Shown piece after piece: positions 1 to 5,453 of a stretch of 5,485 nt of DNA. The notes under the pieces were generated by a model. The model was given only the letters and a program-made list of their open reading frames with translations, did not search any database and was not told the DNA's origin. A program made the translations under genes and the position numbers. Within the stretch, counting starts at the first letter, position 1. Each line of letters begins with the position of its first letter. The DNA comes from G713 sp034717835. GTDB lineage: Bacteria; Chloroflexota; Anaerolineae; B4-G1; SLSP01. The stretch spans positions 1 to 5,485 of the forward strand of contig JAYELZ010000045.1 in the NCBI GenBank assembly GCA_034717835.1, read 5' to 3'.

Positions 1-31
1 TACCACAAGCAACTAAAACTCGCTTTTTCAT
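1..31 (-). CDS. PTS sugar transporter subunit IIB, galactitol type (N-terminal fragment, runs off window)
   Basis: Only the first ten codons are visible, reading MKKRVLVACG before the window ends. EIIB of the GatB/lactose-like fold starts with a short beta strand leading into the phosphorylated cysteine loop (typically VACGTG or similar). Here Cys9 in VACG would be the residue that takes phosphate from EIIA and hands it to the sugar bound in EIIC. The ATG is 2 nt after the EIIA stop codon, and an AGGAG sequence inside the last EIIA codons serves as its ribosome binding site, so translation of the two is likely coupled. Identity rests on ten residues plus the context of EIIA and EIIC in the same operon. 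Without the rest, the substrate subtype cannot be judged. Confidence 0.8.
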   Translation of the reverse strand, partial: MKKRVLVACG

Positions 32-33
32 CT

Positions 34-540
34 CTAATTGACTCCTCTGTTAATTGAAAGATATTGCTCGAAAATTTCCACGATTTTCGCCGCACTACCT
101 GCGCCGATGATGGCACGTAGTATCTCCGGATTCTGAAACATTTTGACCAGCTGCTGTAACACTTTCACCATCGACTCGGAGCGGGGCACCGCTAAAGCAC
201 AGACGATCCGCACCAGCACGGTGGAATCGGGATTTCCCATTTCTGCGAACTCTACCGGCTCCTCCAGAACGCCCACGGCGATGCCTTGCTTCAAGACATG
301 CGCTATATCTGTGTGGGGGATGGCCACGCCAATTTCTTCCGTGGGCAGGCCGGTGGCGAAGGTCTCCTCGCGGTCAATCGCAGCCTGCACCCAGGATTCT
401 TTCACACATCTGGCAGCCTGTAATTTGACCCCTAACTGAGTGATGGCATCGGTGGCGGTCGCTGCCTGCAAGGGCACAAGGGTTAGTTCTTCTCGTACCC
501 AGCGTCCTTGAAAGTTGGTCGACATCGTTCGCGCTCCCAT
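34..540 (-). CDS. PTS sugar transporter subunit IIA (fructose/galactitol-type EIIA domain)
   Basis: Cytoplasmic phosphocarrier that takes phosphate from HPr and passes it to EIIB. The 168-residue protein is a single PTS_EIIA type-2 domain. It has an N-terminal helix with alternating 'DAITQLG' and 'AAIDREETFATGLP', then the active-site segment GVAIPHTD (residues 71-78) with the expected phosphohistidine His76. A hydrophobic strand VRIVCALAVP (109-119) and the C-terminal helical part ending at 'AAKIVEIFEQYL' follow. Its length matches stand-alone GatA/FruA-IIA proteins. The ATG at 540 overlaps the preceding stop as TGATG, which implies translational coupling. A second ATG at residue 6 (525) has a GGGAG at suitable distance, so the true start may be five codons later. 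It lies between the small membrane protein gene and EIIB. The fold is certain; the sugar is unknown. Confidence 0.93.
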   Translation of the reverse strand: MGARTMSTNFQGRWVREELTLVPLQAATATDAITQLGVKLQAARCVKESWVQAAIDREETFATGLPTEEIGVAIPHTDIAHVLKQGIAVGVLEEPVEFAEMGNPDSTVLVRIVCALAVPRSESMVKVLQQLVKMFQNPEILRAIIGAGSAAKIVEIFEQYLSINRGVN

Positions 541-944
541 CAGCTTTCCACCTGAACGCCGTTCTGAGCCAGTGTCTCAGCGATCCACTTGTGGGAAAAA
601 GGTAACTTCTGCCTGACGGTCTCCGGTGTAACAGGTACCGGCCACAGATCCAGTCGGTGGGGTATGAACCAACCCCACTGCCGCAAGGACGTTTCCCAGT
701 GGGGATAGATGCGCTTATAAATTCCCCGAGACGTGATGTGAGGCTTGGCAGTGATAAGACTGGGACTTATTTCCAATACCATCTCGACCGTTTTGCGTTC
801 AATGTTTTGTAACTGAAGTTTCCCGACTACAAAAATACCTAGCCATACCGCTAAAATGCCAGAAATCAGCGTCGGATTGTCCAGGATAAAATCCAAGAGA
901 CCACTCAGGGGACCTAGTAAACCCCTGACCAGGGCTTCAAACAT
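540..944 (-). CDS. Unrecognised single-pass membrane protein in the PTS operon
   Basis: I do not recognise a family. The 134-residue product has an amphipathic start (MFEALVRGLLGPLSGLLDFIL). One clear transmembrane segment follows at about residues 24-42 (PTLISGILAVWLGIFVVGK), then a hydrophilic, aromatic-rich C-terminal portion of about 90 residues, with several Trp and His between 82 and 120. No Cys or obvious catalytic motif is seen. The start is well supported: AGGAGG lies 7 nt before the ATG and overlaps the cupin stop codon (TAGGAGG). Its own stop overlaps the EIIA start (TGATG), so it is firmly embedded in the operon. In size and layout (N-terminal anchor plus small cytosolic part) it recalls accessory proteins such as GutM of glucitol operons, but I see no sequence similarity that would justify that name. 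A role with EIIC or EIIA at the membrane is inference from position only. Confidence 0.85.
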   Translation of the reverse strand: MFEALVRGLLGPLSGLLDFILDNPTLISGILAVWLGIFVVGKLQLQNIERKTVEMVLEISPSLITAKPHITSRGIYKRIYPHWETSLRQWGWFIPHRLDLWPVPVTPETVRQKLPFSHKWIAETLAQNGVQVES

Positions 945-955
945 ATCATCTCCTC

Positions 956-1327
956 CTATTTCTCTGCCGGAATCACGCAGAGAAAACCTAAAGGTTCCTT
1001 TCCCAATGCCTGAAATTGGTGCAGCTCGTTGCCCGGAACATAAATTACATCTCTGGGCCCAACTTCAACCTCGTCTGCCCCCAGTCGGATGCGGGCTTTC
1101 CCGTGCAGAATGAACACGCCATGCTCGTGGGGATGCCGTTCCAACGTTGAATATCCCCCCGGTGCTATGCGGAAATAGCGGATGCGGAAGTTGGGCGCGT
1201 TGTCCTTTGGTCCCACGAGTACTTTCCCCGTCACGCCCCGGGCGCTGGCAGCGTCCACGATTTTCTCCGGCACATCTTCCCAGTCAAGGGCGGTTTCATT
1301 CCCTGTGAAACGATGGCTCACACCCAT
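956..1327 (-). CDS. Small single-domain cupin protein
   Basis: A 123-residue protein that is essentially one cupin beta-barrel. Motif 1 is visible as PGGYSTLERHPHEHGVFILHG (within residues 56-76), with His65, His67 and His69 as candidate metal ligands. Motif 2 is GPRDVIYVPGNELHQFQ (90-106), with His103 as the remaining ligand. The usual motif-1 glutamate after HxH is not in its normal place; the third histidine, or Glu63 or Glu68, may substitute. Small cupins of this kind are metal-binding enzymes (isomerases, epimerases, dioxygenases) or ligand-binding proteins, and the sequence alone does not tell which. It starts 16 nt after the regulator gene with a modest GAGAG ribosome binding site and ends 11 nt before the membrane protein gene. 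In a sugar uptake operon, a role in converting or sensing the imported sugar or its phosphate is plausible but unproven. Confidence 0.9.
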   Translation of the reverse strand: MGVSHRFTGNETALDWEDVPEKIVDAASARGVTGKVLVGPKDNAPNFRIRYFRIAPGGYSTLERHPHEHGVFILHGKARIRLGADEVEVGPRDVIYVPGNELHQFQALGKEPLGFLCVIPAEK

Positions 1328-1343
1328 GTTTTACGCTCTCTTT

Positions 1344-2297
1344 TCACTGTTCTTCATCTAAGGCGAGAATCTTTTCCGCAGCCGTATCGTCGGTGATTAG
1401 GACGTTCACGTGATGCCCACGCAACGCGCCTAGGATGGCTTCAGCTTTGGCCGCGCCCCCAGCAACGCCGATGACTTGCTCAATGTGATGTAAGTCCTCT
1501 AATTCAATGCCCACCACACGTTGGTTCAACTCGATATCCGCGATCTGCCCGTGGATATCATAGTGCCGCGCGCAAACATCTCCGACAACTCCGCGTTTTT
1601 GTAGCTGGGGGAGCATCTCTCGCGTGAGGTACCCGGCGCGCAGCAGACTGGACACTTCCGGTAACGGTGATCCGATGCCGACCAGTGCCACATCCGCCTG
1701 TCGCGCCACCTCCAGCACCCGACGAATCTGATCTTGCTGGAGCAGCACCTCTTTCGCGTGCGGGTCAGCGACGATCAGTGGCGCGTAGAGATACCGACAC
1801 TCCCCTCCATAGAGGTTGGCTAACTGGCGTGCCAGGTCCAGCCCATCAATCATAGGATCGCTTGTGCCTACTGCCCCAATTATTTGAACGACCGTTAAGG
1901 AAGACTTGCGTGCCGGTCGCAGCGCCTGGACTGTGCAATGAAGAGCAGTTCCCCAAGAGATGCCGAGCGTCATCCCGGCAGCTAATATGTTCTCCAGATA
2001 CCGGGCCGCCAAAGCCCCCAACCCCTGCAACATTTGCGCGTAAGGTTGCCCCCGGTTGAGCAGCACCTTCACGTGACGTAAATCGAAACGACTGGCAATT
2101 TGTTCTTCGAGTTCAACACTGCTTTTCCAGGGGTAATGAATGGCGATCTCGACGATGCCAACATCTCGTGCCTCTTGAAGCAAGCGCGAGATGGTAGAGG
2201 GCGAGGCGTCAAGTCGTTTTGCGATCTCGCTCTGCATCAGATTGGCCTCGTAATACATGCTTGCCACTTGGGCTAAGACTTCTTTGCGTTCAGCCAT
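1344..2297 (-). CDS. SorC/DeoR-type sugar-binding transcriptional regulator
   Basis: A 317-residue DNA-binding protein of the SorC family, at the family's normal length. Residues about 18-47 form the helix-turn-helix (NLMQSEIAKRLDASPSTISRLL), preceded by a short helix. The rest is the SorC sugar-binding domain, with its typical glycine-rich and polar loops: GISWGTALH (112-120), IIGAVGT (139-145), VGIGSP (206-211), GDVCARHYDIHG (239-250), GVAGGAAKAEAILGALRG (277-294) and LITDD (300-304). Members of the family bind phosphorylated sugars and act as repressors or activators of the neighbouring catabolic operon. The gene is the second in the operon, 81 nt after EIIC and 16 nt before the cupin, so it is presumably made from the same transcript and autoregulated. 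Its ribosome binding site is weak (GGGGATGGGATAAC before the ATG) and partly covered by a small hairpin. The likely effector is the phosphorylated PTS substrate, which is inferred. Confidence 0.94.
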   Translation of the reverse strand: MAERKEVLAQVASMYYEANLMQSEIAKRLDASPSTISRLLQEARDVGIVEIAIHYPWKSSVELEEQIASRFDLRHVKVLLNRGQPYAQMLQGLGALAARYLENILAAGMTLGISWGTALHCTVQALRPARKSSLTVVQIIGAVGTSDPMIDGLDLARQLANLYGGECRYLYAPLIVADPHAKEVLLQQDQIRRVLEVARQADVALVGIGSPLPEVSSLLRAGYLTREMLPQLQKRGVVGDVCARHYDIHGQIADIELNQRVVGIELEDLHHIEQVIGVAGGAAKAEAILGALRGHHVNVLITDDTAAEKILALDEEQ

Positions 2298-2306
2298 GTT
2301 ATCCCA

Positions 2307-2323
2307 TCCCCGATTTACGGGAA
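2307..2323 (-). promoter_or_regulatory. Small hairpin covering the ribosome binding region of the regulator gene
   Basis: In the minus-strand RNA, TTCCCG pairs with CGGGGA across a TAAAT loop: four G-C pairs plus a U-G and a U-A. The 3' arm contains the GGGGA that is one of two weak Shine-Dalgarno candidates 10 nt before the regulator ATG. Folding would therefore lower translation of the regulator. Its outer two bases are shared with the larger upstream hairpin, so the two structures compete slightly at the boundary. The stem is short, and functional meaning is a guess. Confidence 0.35.
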
Positions 2324-2365
2324 GGGCACACGGAACATTCTGGATTGAATATCCCGTATGCCCTC
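2322..2365 (-). promoter_or_regulatory. 19-bp intercistronic RNA hairpin between EIIC and the regulator
   Basis: In the minus-strand transcript, arm 2365-2347 (GGGCATACGGGATATTC core) pairs with arm 2340-2322 (GAATGTTCCGTGTGCCC core) around a 6-nt loop AATCCA. All 19 positions pair: 15 Watson-Crick and 4 G-U. The four non-Watson-Crick positions are wobble pairs only in the transcribed strand; the opposite strand would have A-C mismatches. That points to an RNA element rather than a DNA palindrome. No U-run follows (the next bases are CCCGTAAATC), so it is not a standard intrinsic terminator. It lies 14 nt after the EIIC stop. Likely roles are protecting the 3' end of the EIIC message, an RNase processing site, or lowering downstream expression. 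Confidence 0.7.
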
Positions 2366-2378
2366 AGATGTCGTCTAT

Positions 2379-3803
2379 TTAGCTTTGAACCTCGCCACCT
2401 TCGGGCTTAGGCCCACCAGCAGCGATCTCCCATGCGGACTCATTCTGTTTATAAAGGTACAGGATCACACCGAAGATTATCACCGCGATGCCCCAGCCGA
2501 TCCAGCCGCCCAGTTTCCCGAAGGTCAGCAATAACCAGGTCAACGGGTTGGCCCCATCGCAGATGCTGCTGATCTGGGTCGCGTTCTCAGGCATCGCAAA
2601 CTGGGCATCAATGGCTGCCGCTGTGTGTAGCGGTGCAACGCCGGTAGCGATCATTAGCCCTACACCGATCACCACGGTGCCGATGATCACACCCCGGACG
2701 ATGTTACCCCGTGTGATGGGGGCGATCATCGCCACCATGAAAGGAATGGTTGCCAGGTCGCCGAAGGGGAGCACGCGATTGAGGTTTAGCGCGCTCATCG
2801 CGATAGCGAGAAGAATGGTGACGGGAACCAGTAGCAGCGCGGTGGCAATCGCGGCGGGATGACCGATGAGTATGGCGGAGTCCAGGCCGATGTAAAATTC
2901 ACCGCCCTTGAAGCGGCGCTGCATGAACTCACGGGCAGCTTCGGAGATGGGGATCAGACCCTCCATCAGGATGGCGACCATGCGCGGCATTAGCAACATC
3001 ACCGCTCCGAGATTAATACCCAAACCTAAAATTTTCTGCAACTGCACCCCGAAGTTGCCTACCGAAATGTCGCCCAGCCAAGCCAGGCTACCCAAAAGAA
3101 GACCAATGACCACACCTACGACTATGGGTTCCCCTAACACGCCATAGTGTTTTTGGATCGCCTCTGGGTCTGCATCCAAGGTGTTCAGACCGGGAATTTT
3201 ATCGAGTAGTTTGTTGAGGGGAATGGCGATAGGTACGTAGGCAGCGGAGAAACCGTGTGGAATGGAGATGTCCGGCACGCCGTAGAAGTCTTGCACGCCA
3301 GGAGCCGTCCAGTCGGCCAAGAAAAGCGCGATAGCAGCGTTTAGCGCGGCGGTCGCCAGAGCCAATGCCAGGTCATTGGAGATGGCATAGACCAGAGAGC
3401 CGGTGAAGGCAAAGTGCCAGAAGTTCCAGATATCTACATTAAGCGTCTTGGTACCTCGGATGAGTAACATAAAGATGTTGACCAAAATCGAGACGGGGAT
3501 GATCCAGATGCCAACCGTCCCTCCAAACGCGATGGCGGCAGAGGCCGGCCATCCCATGTCTACCACGTCCAGCGAAACTCCCAAGCGTTCCACCATTGCC
3601 TGCGCAGCCCCGCCTAGATTGTTACCTAGCAAGCCAATCACCAAGTTGATGCCCACAAAAGCGATGCCGATAGTCAGTGCCGAACGGAAAGCGCGTCCTG
3701 CTTTAGCTCCGAGGATCAGGCCAATGGTGAAAATGACGATGGGCAACAACACGGTTGGTCCTAACCCTTGTAACCAATCAATAACAATTAATAGTCCGTC
3801 CAT
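2379..3803 (-). CDS. PTS sugar transporter subunit IIC, galactitol family permease
   Basis: Polytopic inner-membrane permease of 474 residues that binds the sugar or polyol and moves it inward while EIIB phosphorylates it. The length is close to that of GatC-family EIIC proteins. Many hydrophobic segments are visible, for example at about 17-35, 42-60, 95-115, 133-162, 224-243, 260-282, 308-338, 350-362, 368-390 and 428-450. Family landmarks include GVLGEPIVVGVVIG (221-234) and the loop GLDSAILIGHPAAIATALLLVP (306-327), matching the conserved GatC stretch around 'D-A-LIG-P--IAT'. A short hydrophilic tail follows the last helix. The start is fixed by AGGGAGGA about 10 nt before the ATG. It is the first gene after the promoter and leader, unlike the common A-B-C order. 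The family assignment is firm. The substrate is not: relatives carry galactitol and several other sugars. Confidence 0.95.
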   Translation of the reverse strand: MDGLLIVIDWLQGLGPTVLLPIVIFTIGLILGAKAGRAFRSALTIGIAFVGINLVIGLLGNNLGGAAQAMVERLGVSLDVVDMGWPASAAIAFGGTVGIWIIPVSILVNIFMLLIRGTKTLNVDIWNFWHFAFTGSLVYAISNDLALALATAALNAAIALFLADWTAPGVQDFYGVPDISIPHGFSAAYVPIAIPLNKLLDKIPGLNTLDADPEAIQKHYGVLGEPIVVGVVIGLLLGSLAWLGDISVGNFGVQLQKILGLGINLGAVMLLMPRMVAILMEGLIPISEAAREFMQRRFKGGEFYIGLDSAILIGHPAAIATALLLVPVTILLAIAMSALNLNRVLPFGDLATIPFMVAMIAPITRGNIVRGVIIGTVVIGVGLMIATGVAPLHTAAAIDAQFAMPENATQISSICDGANPLTWLLLTFGKLGGWIGWGIAVIIFGVILYLYKQNESAWEIAAGGPKPEGGEVQS

Positions 3804-3892
3804 GATCTAATTTCCTCCCTAACGATATATCTACAATACTGGTTAATAAAAAGGAGAACTTTCATGCAGGTCGTTGTACTTTTTTAGGTTTG

Positions 3893-3902
3893 TCACCTCC
3901 TT
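3893..3902 (-). promoter_or_regulatory. Perfect Shine-Dalgarno sequence without an obvious start codon
   Basis: AAGGAGGTGA is a 10-nt exact complement of the usual 3' end of 16S rRNA, yet no ATG, GTG or TTG lies 4-12 nt downstream (the sequence continues CAAACCTAAAAAAG). It lies about 90 nt before the EIIC start, too far to serve it directly. It may be a ribosome standby or pausing site, a pairing partner for CTCCTT at 3856-3851, or the remnant of a lost small gene. Confidence 0.5.
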
Positions 3903-3954
3903 ACCATACCGTAACACGGAGCTTCCAGATGGAGATATCTGCAAATTCTTTCAT
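3901..3954 (-). CDS. Possible 17-residue leader peptide ORF
   Basis: An ATG about 13 nt after the predicted transcription start opens a frame of 17 codons (MKEFADISIWKLRVTVW). Its TAA stop overlaps the perfect Shine-Dalgarno sequence (TAAGGAGG). It has no ribosome binding site of its own and would have to be read almost leaderless. There is no run of one amino acid of the kind seen in amino-acid attenuators. It may be chance; it is recorded because its stop sits exactly on the strong Shine-Dalgarno. Confidence 0.2.
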   Translation of the reverse strand: MKEFADISIWKLRVTVW

Positions 3955-3990
3955 ATCATGAAACTATACTCATAGTTTATCATAAGATAA
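3949..3990. promoter_or_regulatory. Cluster of three adjacent inverted repeats, probable operators
   Basis: Three perfect-arm dyads lie head to tail over the promoter and start site. Reading the minus strand, TTATC-TTAT-GATAA (3990-3977) lies in the spacer. AAACTAT-GAGT-ATAGTTT (3978-3961) covers the -10 and the start. TTTCAT-GAT-ATGAAA (3963-3949) follows just downstream. Neighbouring dyads share bases at their edges. Placement over -10/+1 suits a repressor, and the SorC-type regulator in the same operon is the obvious candidate; family members bind as tetramers to multiple sites. The link to that protein is inferred from position only. Confidence 0.55.
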
Positions 3991-4002
3991 TAGCGTTGTC
4001 AA
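3974..4002 (-). promoter_or_regulatory. Sigma-70-type promoter of the PTS operon
   Basis: The -35 box TTGACA (4002-3997) is a perfect consensus. It is followed by a 17-nt spacer and the -10 box TAAACT (3979-3974), which matches four of six consensus bases. Transcription should start near 3967, giving a leader of about 160 nt before EIIC. The -10 is inside an 18-bp inverted repeat. The promoter is native sequence rather than insertion-sequence sequence: it lies inside the target duplication, 16 bp from the element end. Confidence 0.8.
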
Positions 4003-4009
4003 TAGGGAA

Positions 4010-4018
4010 TTGCCGATG
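4010..4018. repeat. Target site duplication, left copy
   Basis: TTGCCGATG directly abuts the GGG end of the insertion sequence and is repeated exactly at 5476-5484. Nine base pairs is the duplication length expected for the ISKra4 subgroup of this family. Confidence 0.93.
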
Positions 4019-4040
4019 GGGTGCGTTTCAGAATTAAGGC
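4019..4040 (+). repeat. Left terminal inverted repeat of the insertion sequence
   Basis: It reads GGGTGCGTTTCAG, AA, TTAAGGC. It pairs with the right end at 5454-5475 with 20 of 22 positions identical. The transposase stop codon is only 7 nt inside its inner edge. Confidence 0.93.
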
Positions 4041-4046
4041 GAGATT

Positions 4047-5411
4047 TTACGCGGCGCGGACGCGCTGCCACAGTTCATCAAAGCGGGCTTTGCCGCTGAG
4101 GACTGCCGCCCGCACCGGGAGCAGGTTTTCCGCGCCGGGGCGACTCCAGCGCATCCCGGCCCCAGCAAAGCGGGCCTTGAAGCGCTTGACGCCACTCTCG
4201 ACCATCCCACTCCCAAGCGGCCAGCCGTCTTCCCGCAGTCTCTGATACTGCATCCGCGGCTGATTGACCTGAAAGTAGTGCGCCGCGCGCCGTAAGTCCG
4301 CGGCGTGTTCCGGGCAGCGGGTGGCGGCCAACTCTAACTCGTGGGCGACGCGGTCCGCCTGGCCTTGATAGAGAGCCAGCTCTTGGGCATTGTACCAGCG
4401 GGTGGCGGCGGCGGACTTTTCCTCACCATAAATCCAGCTCTTAGCCGTGCCCAGGTGCTCCACGGCATGATACCAATCTACGACGGTTTCACTATAAGGG
4501 AAGTGCTCGTCGCGCAGATTCCAGATCCAGGGAGCGCCATCCCCCACAACAATCCCGTCCCGTGCGCACCTCCAATCCCGGCGCTGGGCTTCTGTCCATA
4601 CTTGCCAGCCGCACTGCTCGGGCCCCCCCAGATGGACTGTATAACTCAAGTTAACTGCGTGCCCATACTCCTCCAGGTCGCCACTTTGCGGGTCGCGCCG
4701 TGTTTCCCGGGCCACATCAAACACACAACCGGCTTTGAATTCCTTCCAGCCTTCCTTCAAGATACAGACCATGCCTCCATCTACGGCCACCCCCATCCGG
4801 CCCACCTCGGCCACCGGACCACCGGGTGTGCTCCACGTGCGCGCTTGCGCTTTAATTGCCTGTTCCTCGGCGGCTAGCTCGAGGCCCAGTTTGGCGCCCC
4901 ACGTTTGCACGCGTCGCCAGCCGCTACTCTTTGAAATATCCGCATCCGTAAGGGTACTGAGCAGCTCCGCCGTCTCTTCATAGGTCTGCGTGTGCCCATT
5001 CAGCCAGAGTATCTGGCGCACCACTCCTGCACTCCAGTGCTTGTCCGGCAAGTGCAGTTGCTCATCCAGCGGGTGGTGGCCCCGCTGACACGTTGCGCAG
5101 TAATAGTAGCCCCGCCGCACGGTCAACTCCCCCAGCAAACTGACAAAAGTCAAGCGGGGTTGCCCTTTGTTACGCATTTCTTGCCCACACCCCGGACACG
5201 GCGGCGCGGGCACCGGCCGCCTCTCTTCCTGGATCTCCAGCCAGGCTTCCGCCACCCGCTGTCCAAAGCGCTTGCGCAATTGCAGAATGAACGTTTCCAT
5301 TTCCCCAAAATCGCTATGCGGATGTGCTGTCTGCCAAGCTAGCAGTTCTTCTATCAACTTTTCTGCTTCCTGGAGTAGTTCCGCTTTCGTTCTGGCCTGG
5401 CTCTTGGTCAT
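4047..5411 (-). CDS. ISKra4-family DDE transposase
   Basis: A 454-residue transposase that would cut and join the element's ends. The N-terminal part (about 1-65) is helical and charged. A zinc ribbon follows, with CPGC (Cys72, Cys75) and CATC (Cys105, Cys108) flanking a 'LLGELTVRRGYYYC' strand, typical of this family. A helical DNA-binding region with 'YEETAELLS' (about 144-152) comes next. The RNase-H-like catalytic core shows VAVDGG (Asp211), VVGDGAPW (Asp291) followed by VDWYHAVEHL (311-320), and GSGMVESGVKRFKARF (Glu405), so the DDE triad is complete. The C-terminal 'AGMRWSRPGAENLLPVRA' is also a family signature. No frameshift or internal stop is seen. The start has GAGGAGG about 8 nt upstream. 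With intact catalytic residues, ends and duplication, the element looks able to move. Confidence 0.95.
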   Translation of the reverse strand: MTKSQARTKAELLQEAEKLIEELLAWQTAHPHSDFGEMETFILQLRKRFGQRVAEAWLEIQEERRPVPAPPCPGCGQEMRNKGQPRLTFVSLLGELTVRRGYYYCATCQRGHHPLDEQLHLPDKHWSAGVVRQILWLNGHTQTYEETAELLSTLTDADISKSSGWRRVQTWGAKLGLELAAEEQAIKAQARTWSTPGGPVAEVGRMGVAVDGGMVCILKEGWKEFKAGCVFDVARETRRDPQSGDLEEYGHAVNLSYTVHLGGPEQCGWQVWTEAQRRDWRCARDGIVVGDGAPWIWNLRDEHFPYSETVVDWYHAVEHLGTAKSWIYGEEKSAAATRWYNAQELALYQGQADRVAHELELAATRCPEHAADLRRAAHYFQVNQPRMQYQRLREDGWPLGSGMVESGVKRFKARFAGAGMRWSRPGAENLLPVRAAVLSGKARFDELWQRVRAA

Positions 5412-5439
5412 TTCCTTTCCTCCTCACTGGTTTGCTGCT

Positions 5440-5445
5440 ATTATC
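5440..5445 (-). promoter_or_regulatory. Possible -10 box for the transposase gene
   Basis: GATAAT matches five of six consensus -10 bases and lies about 30 nt upstream of the transposase ATG. The region 17 nt upstream falls in the terminal repeat (TTTCAG) and is a poor -35, so any promoter is weak, as is common for insertion sequences. Confidence 0.3.
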
Positions 5446-5453
5446 CCTCCTTT

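Larger units (their letters stand above)
3804..3968 (-). promoter_or_regulatory. Structured 5' leader of the PTS operon (about 160 nt)
   Basis: This is the transcribed region between the predicted start (about 3967) and the EIIC ATG. Visible elements in RNA order are a CAGAT/ATCTG hairpin (3941-3926), a CCGT-GTT-ACGG hairpin (3919-3909) and a perfect Shine-Dalgarno AAGGAGGTGA (3902-3893). Next comes CTCCTT (3856-3851), which can pair with that Shine-Dalgarno and is followed by U5 (TTTTTATT). The real EIIC ribosome binding site AGGGAGGA (3820-3813) is last. Three CUCC segments (3934, 3921 and 3856) can each compete for the GGAGG. I do not recognise a known riboswitch or antiterminator class. 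An attenuation or reinitiation role is possible but speculative. Confidence 0.4.

Noticed and set aside
143..439. 98-codon open frame on the plus strand opposite EIIA
   Set aside because: Antisense to a gene with an intact active-site motif, with no recognisable domain and no ribosome binding site.
2322..2365. Intercistronic hairpin as a Rho-independent terminator of EIIC
   Set aside because: The stem is long, but the following bases (CCCGTAAATC) contain no U-run, and the downstream genes have no convincing promoter of their own. Read-through is needed.
3403..3810. 135-codon open frame on the plus strand opposite EIIC
   Set aside because: Its composition (many Met, Pro, Thr, Lys) is the mirror image of a hydrophobic membrane protein. 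It lies wholly antisense to the clear EIIC gene apart from a few bases.
3788..3865. 25-codon frame beginning MKVLLFINQY in the leader and overlapping the EIIC start
   Set aside because: Its ATG is about 27 nt from the orphan Shine-Dalgarno and has no closer ribosome binding site. It ends inside EIIC in another frame, so it is probably chance.
3843..3896. GTG-initiated 17-codon frame starting inside the leader Shine-Dalgarno
   Set aside because: The GTG is part of the Shine-Dalgarno sequence itself, so no spacing remains for initiation. The peptide has no notable feature.
4341..4877. 178-codon open frame on the plus strand inside the transposase gene
   Set aside because: It is antisense to a fully conserved transposase, has no ribosome binding site and its protein looks like random proline-rich sequence. 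It is a shadow frame of GC-rich coding DNA.
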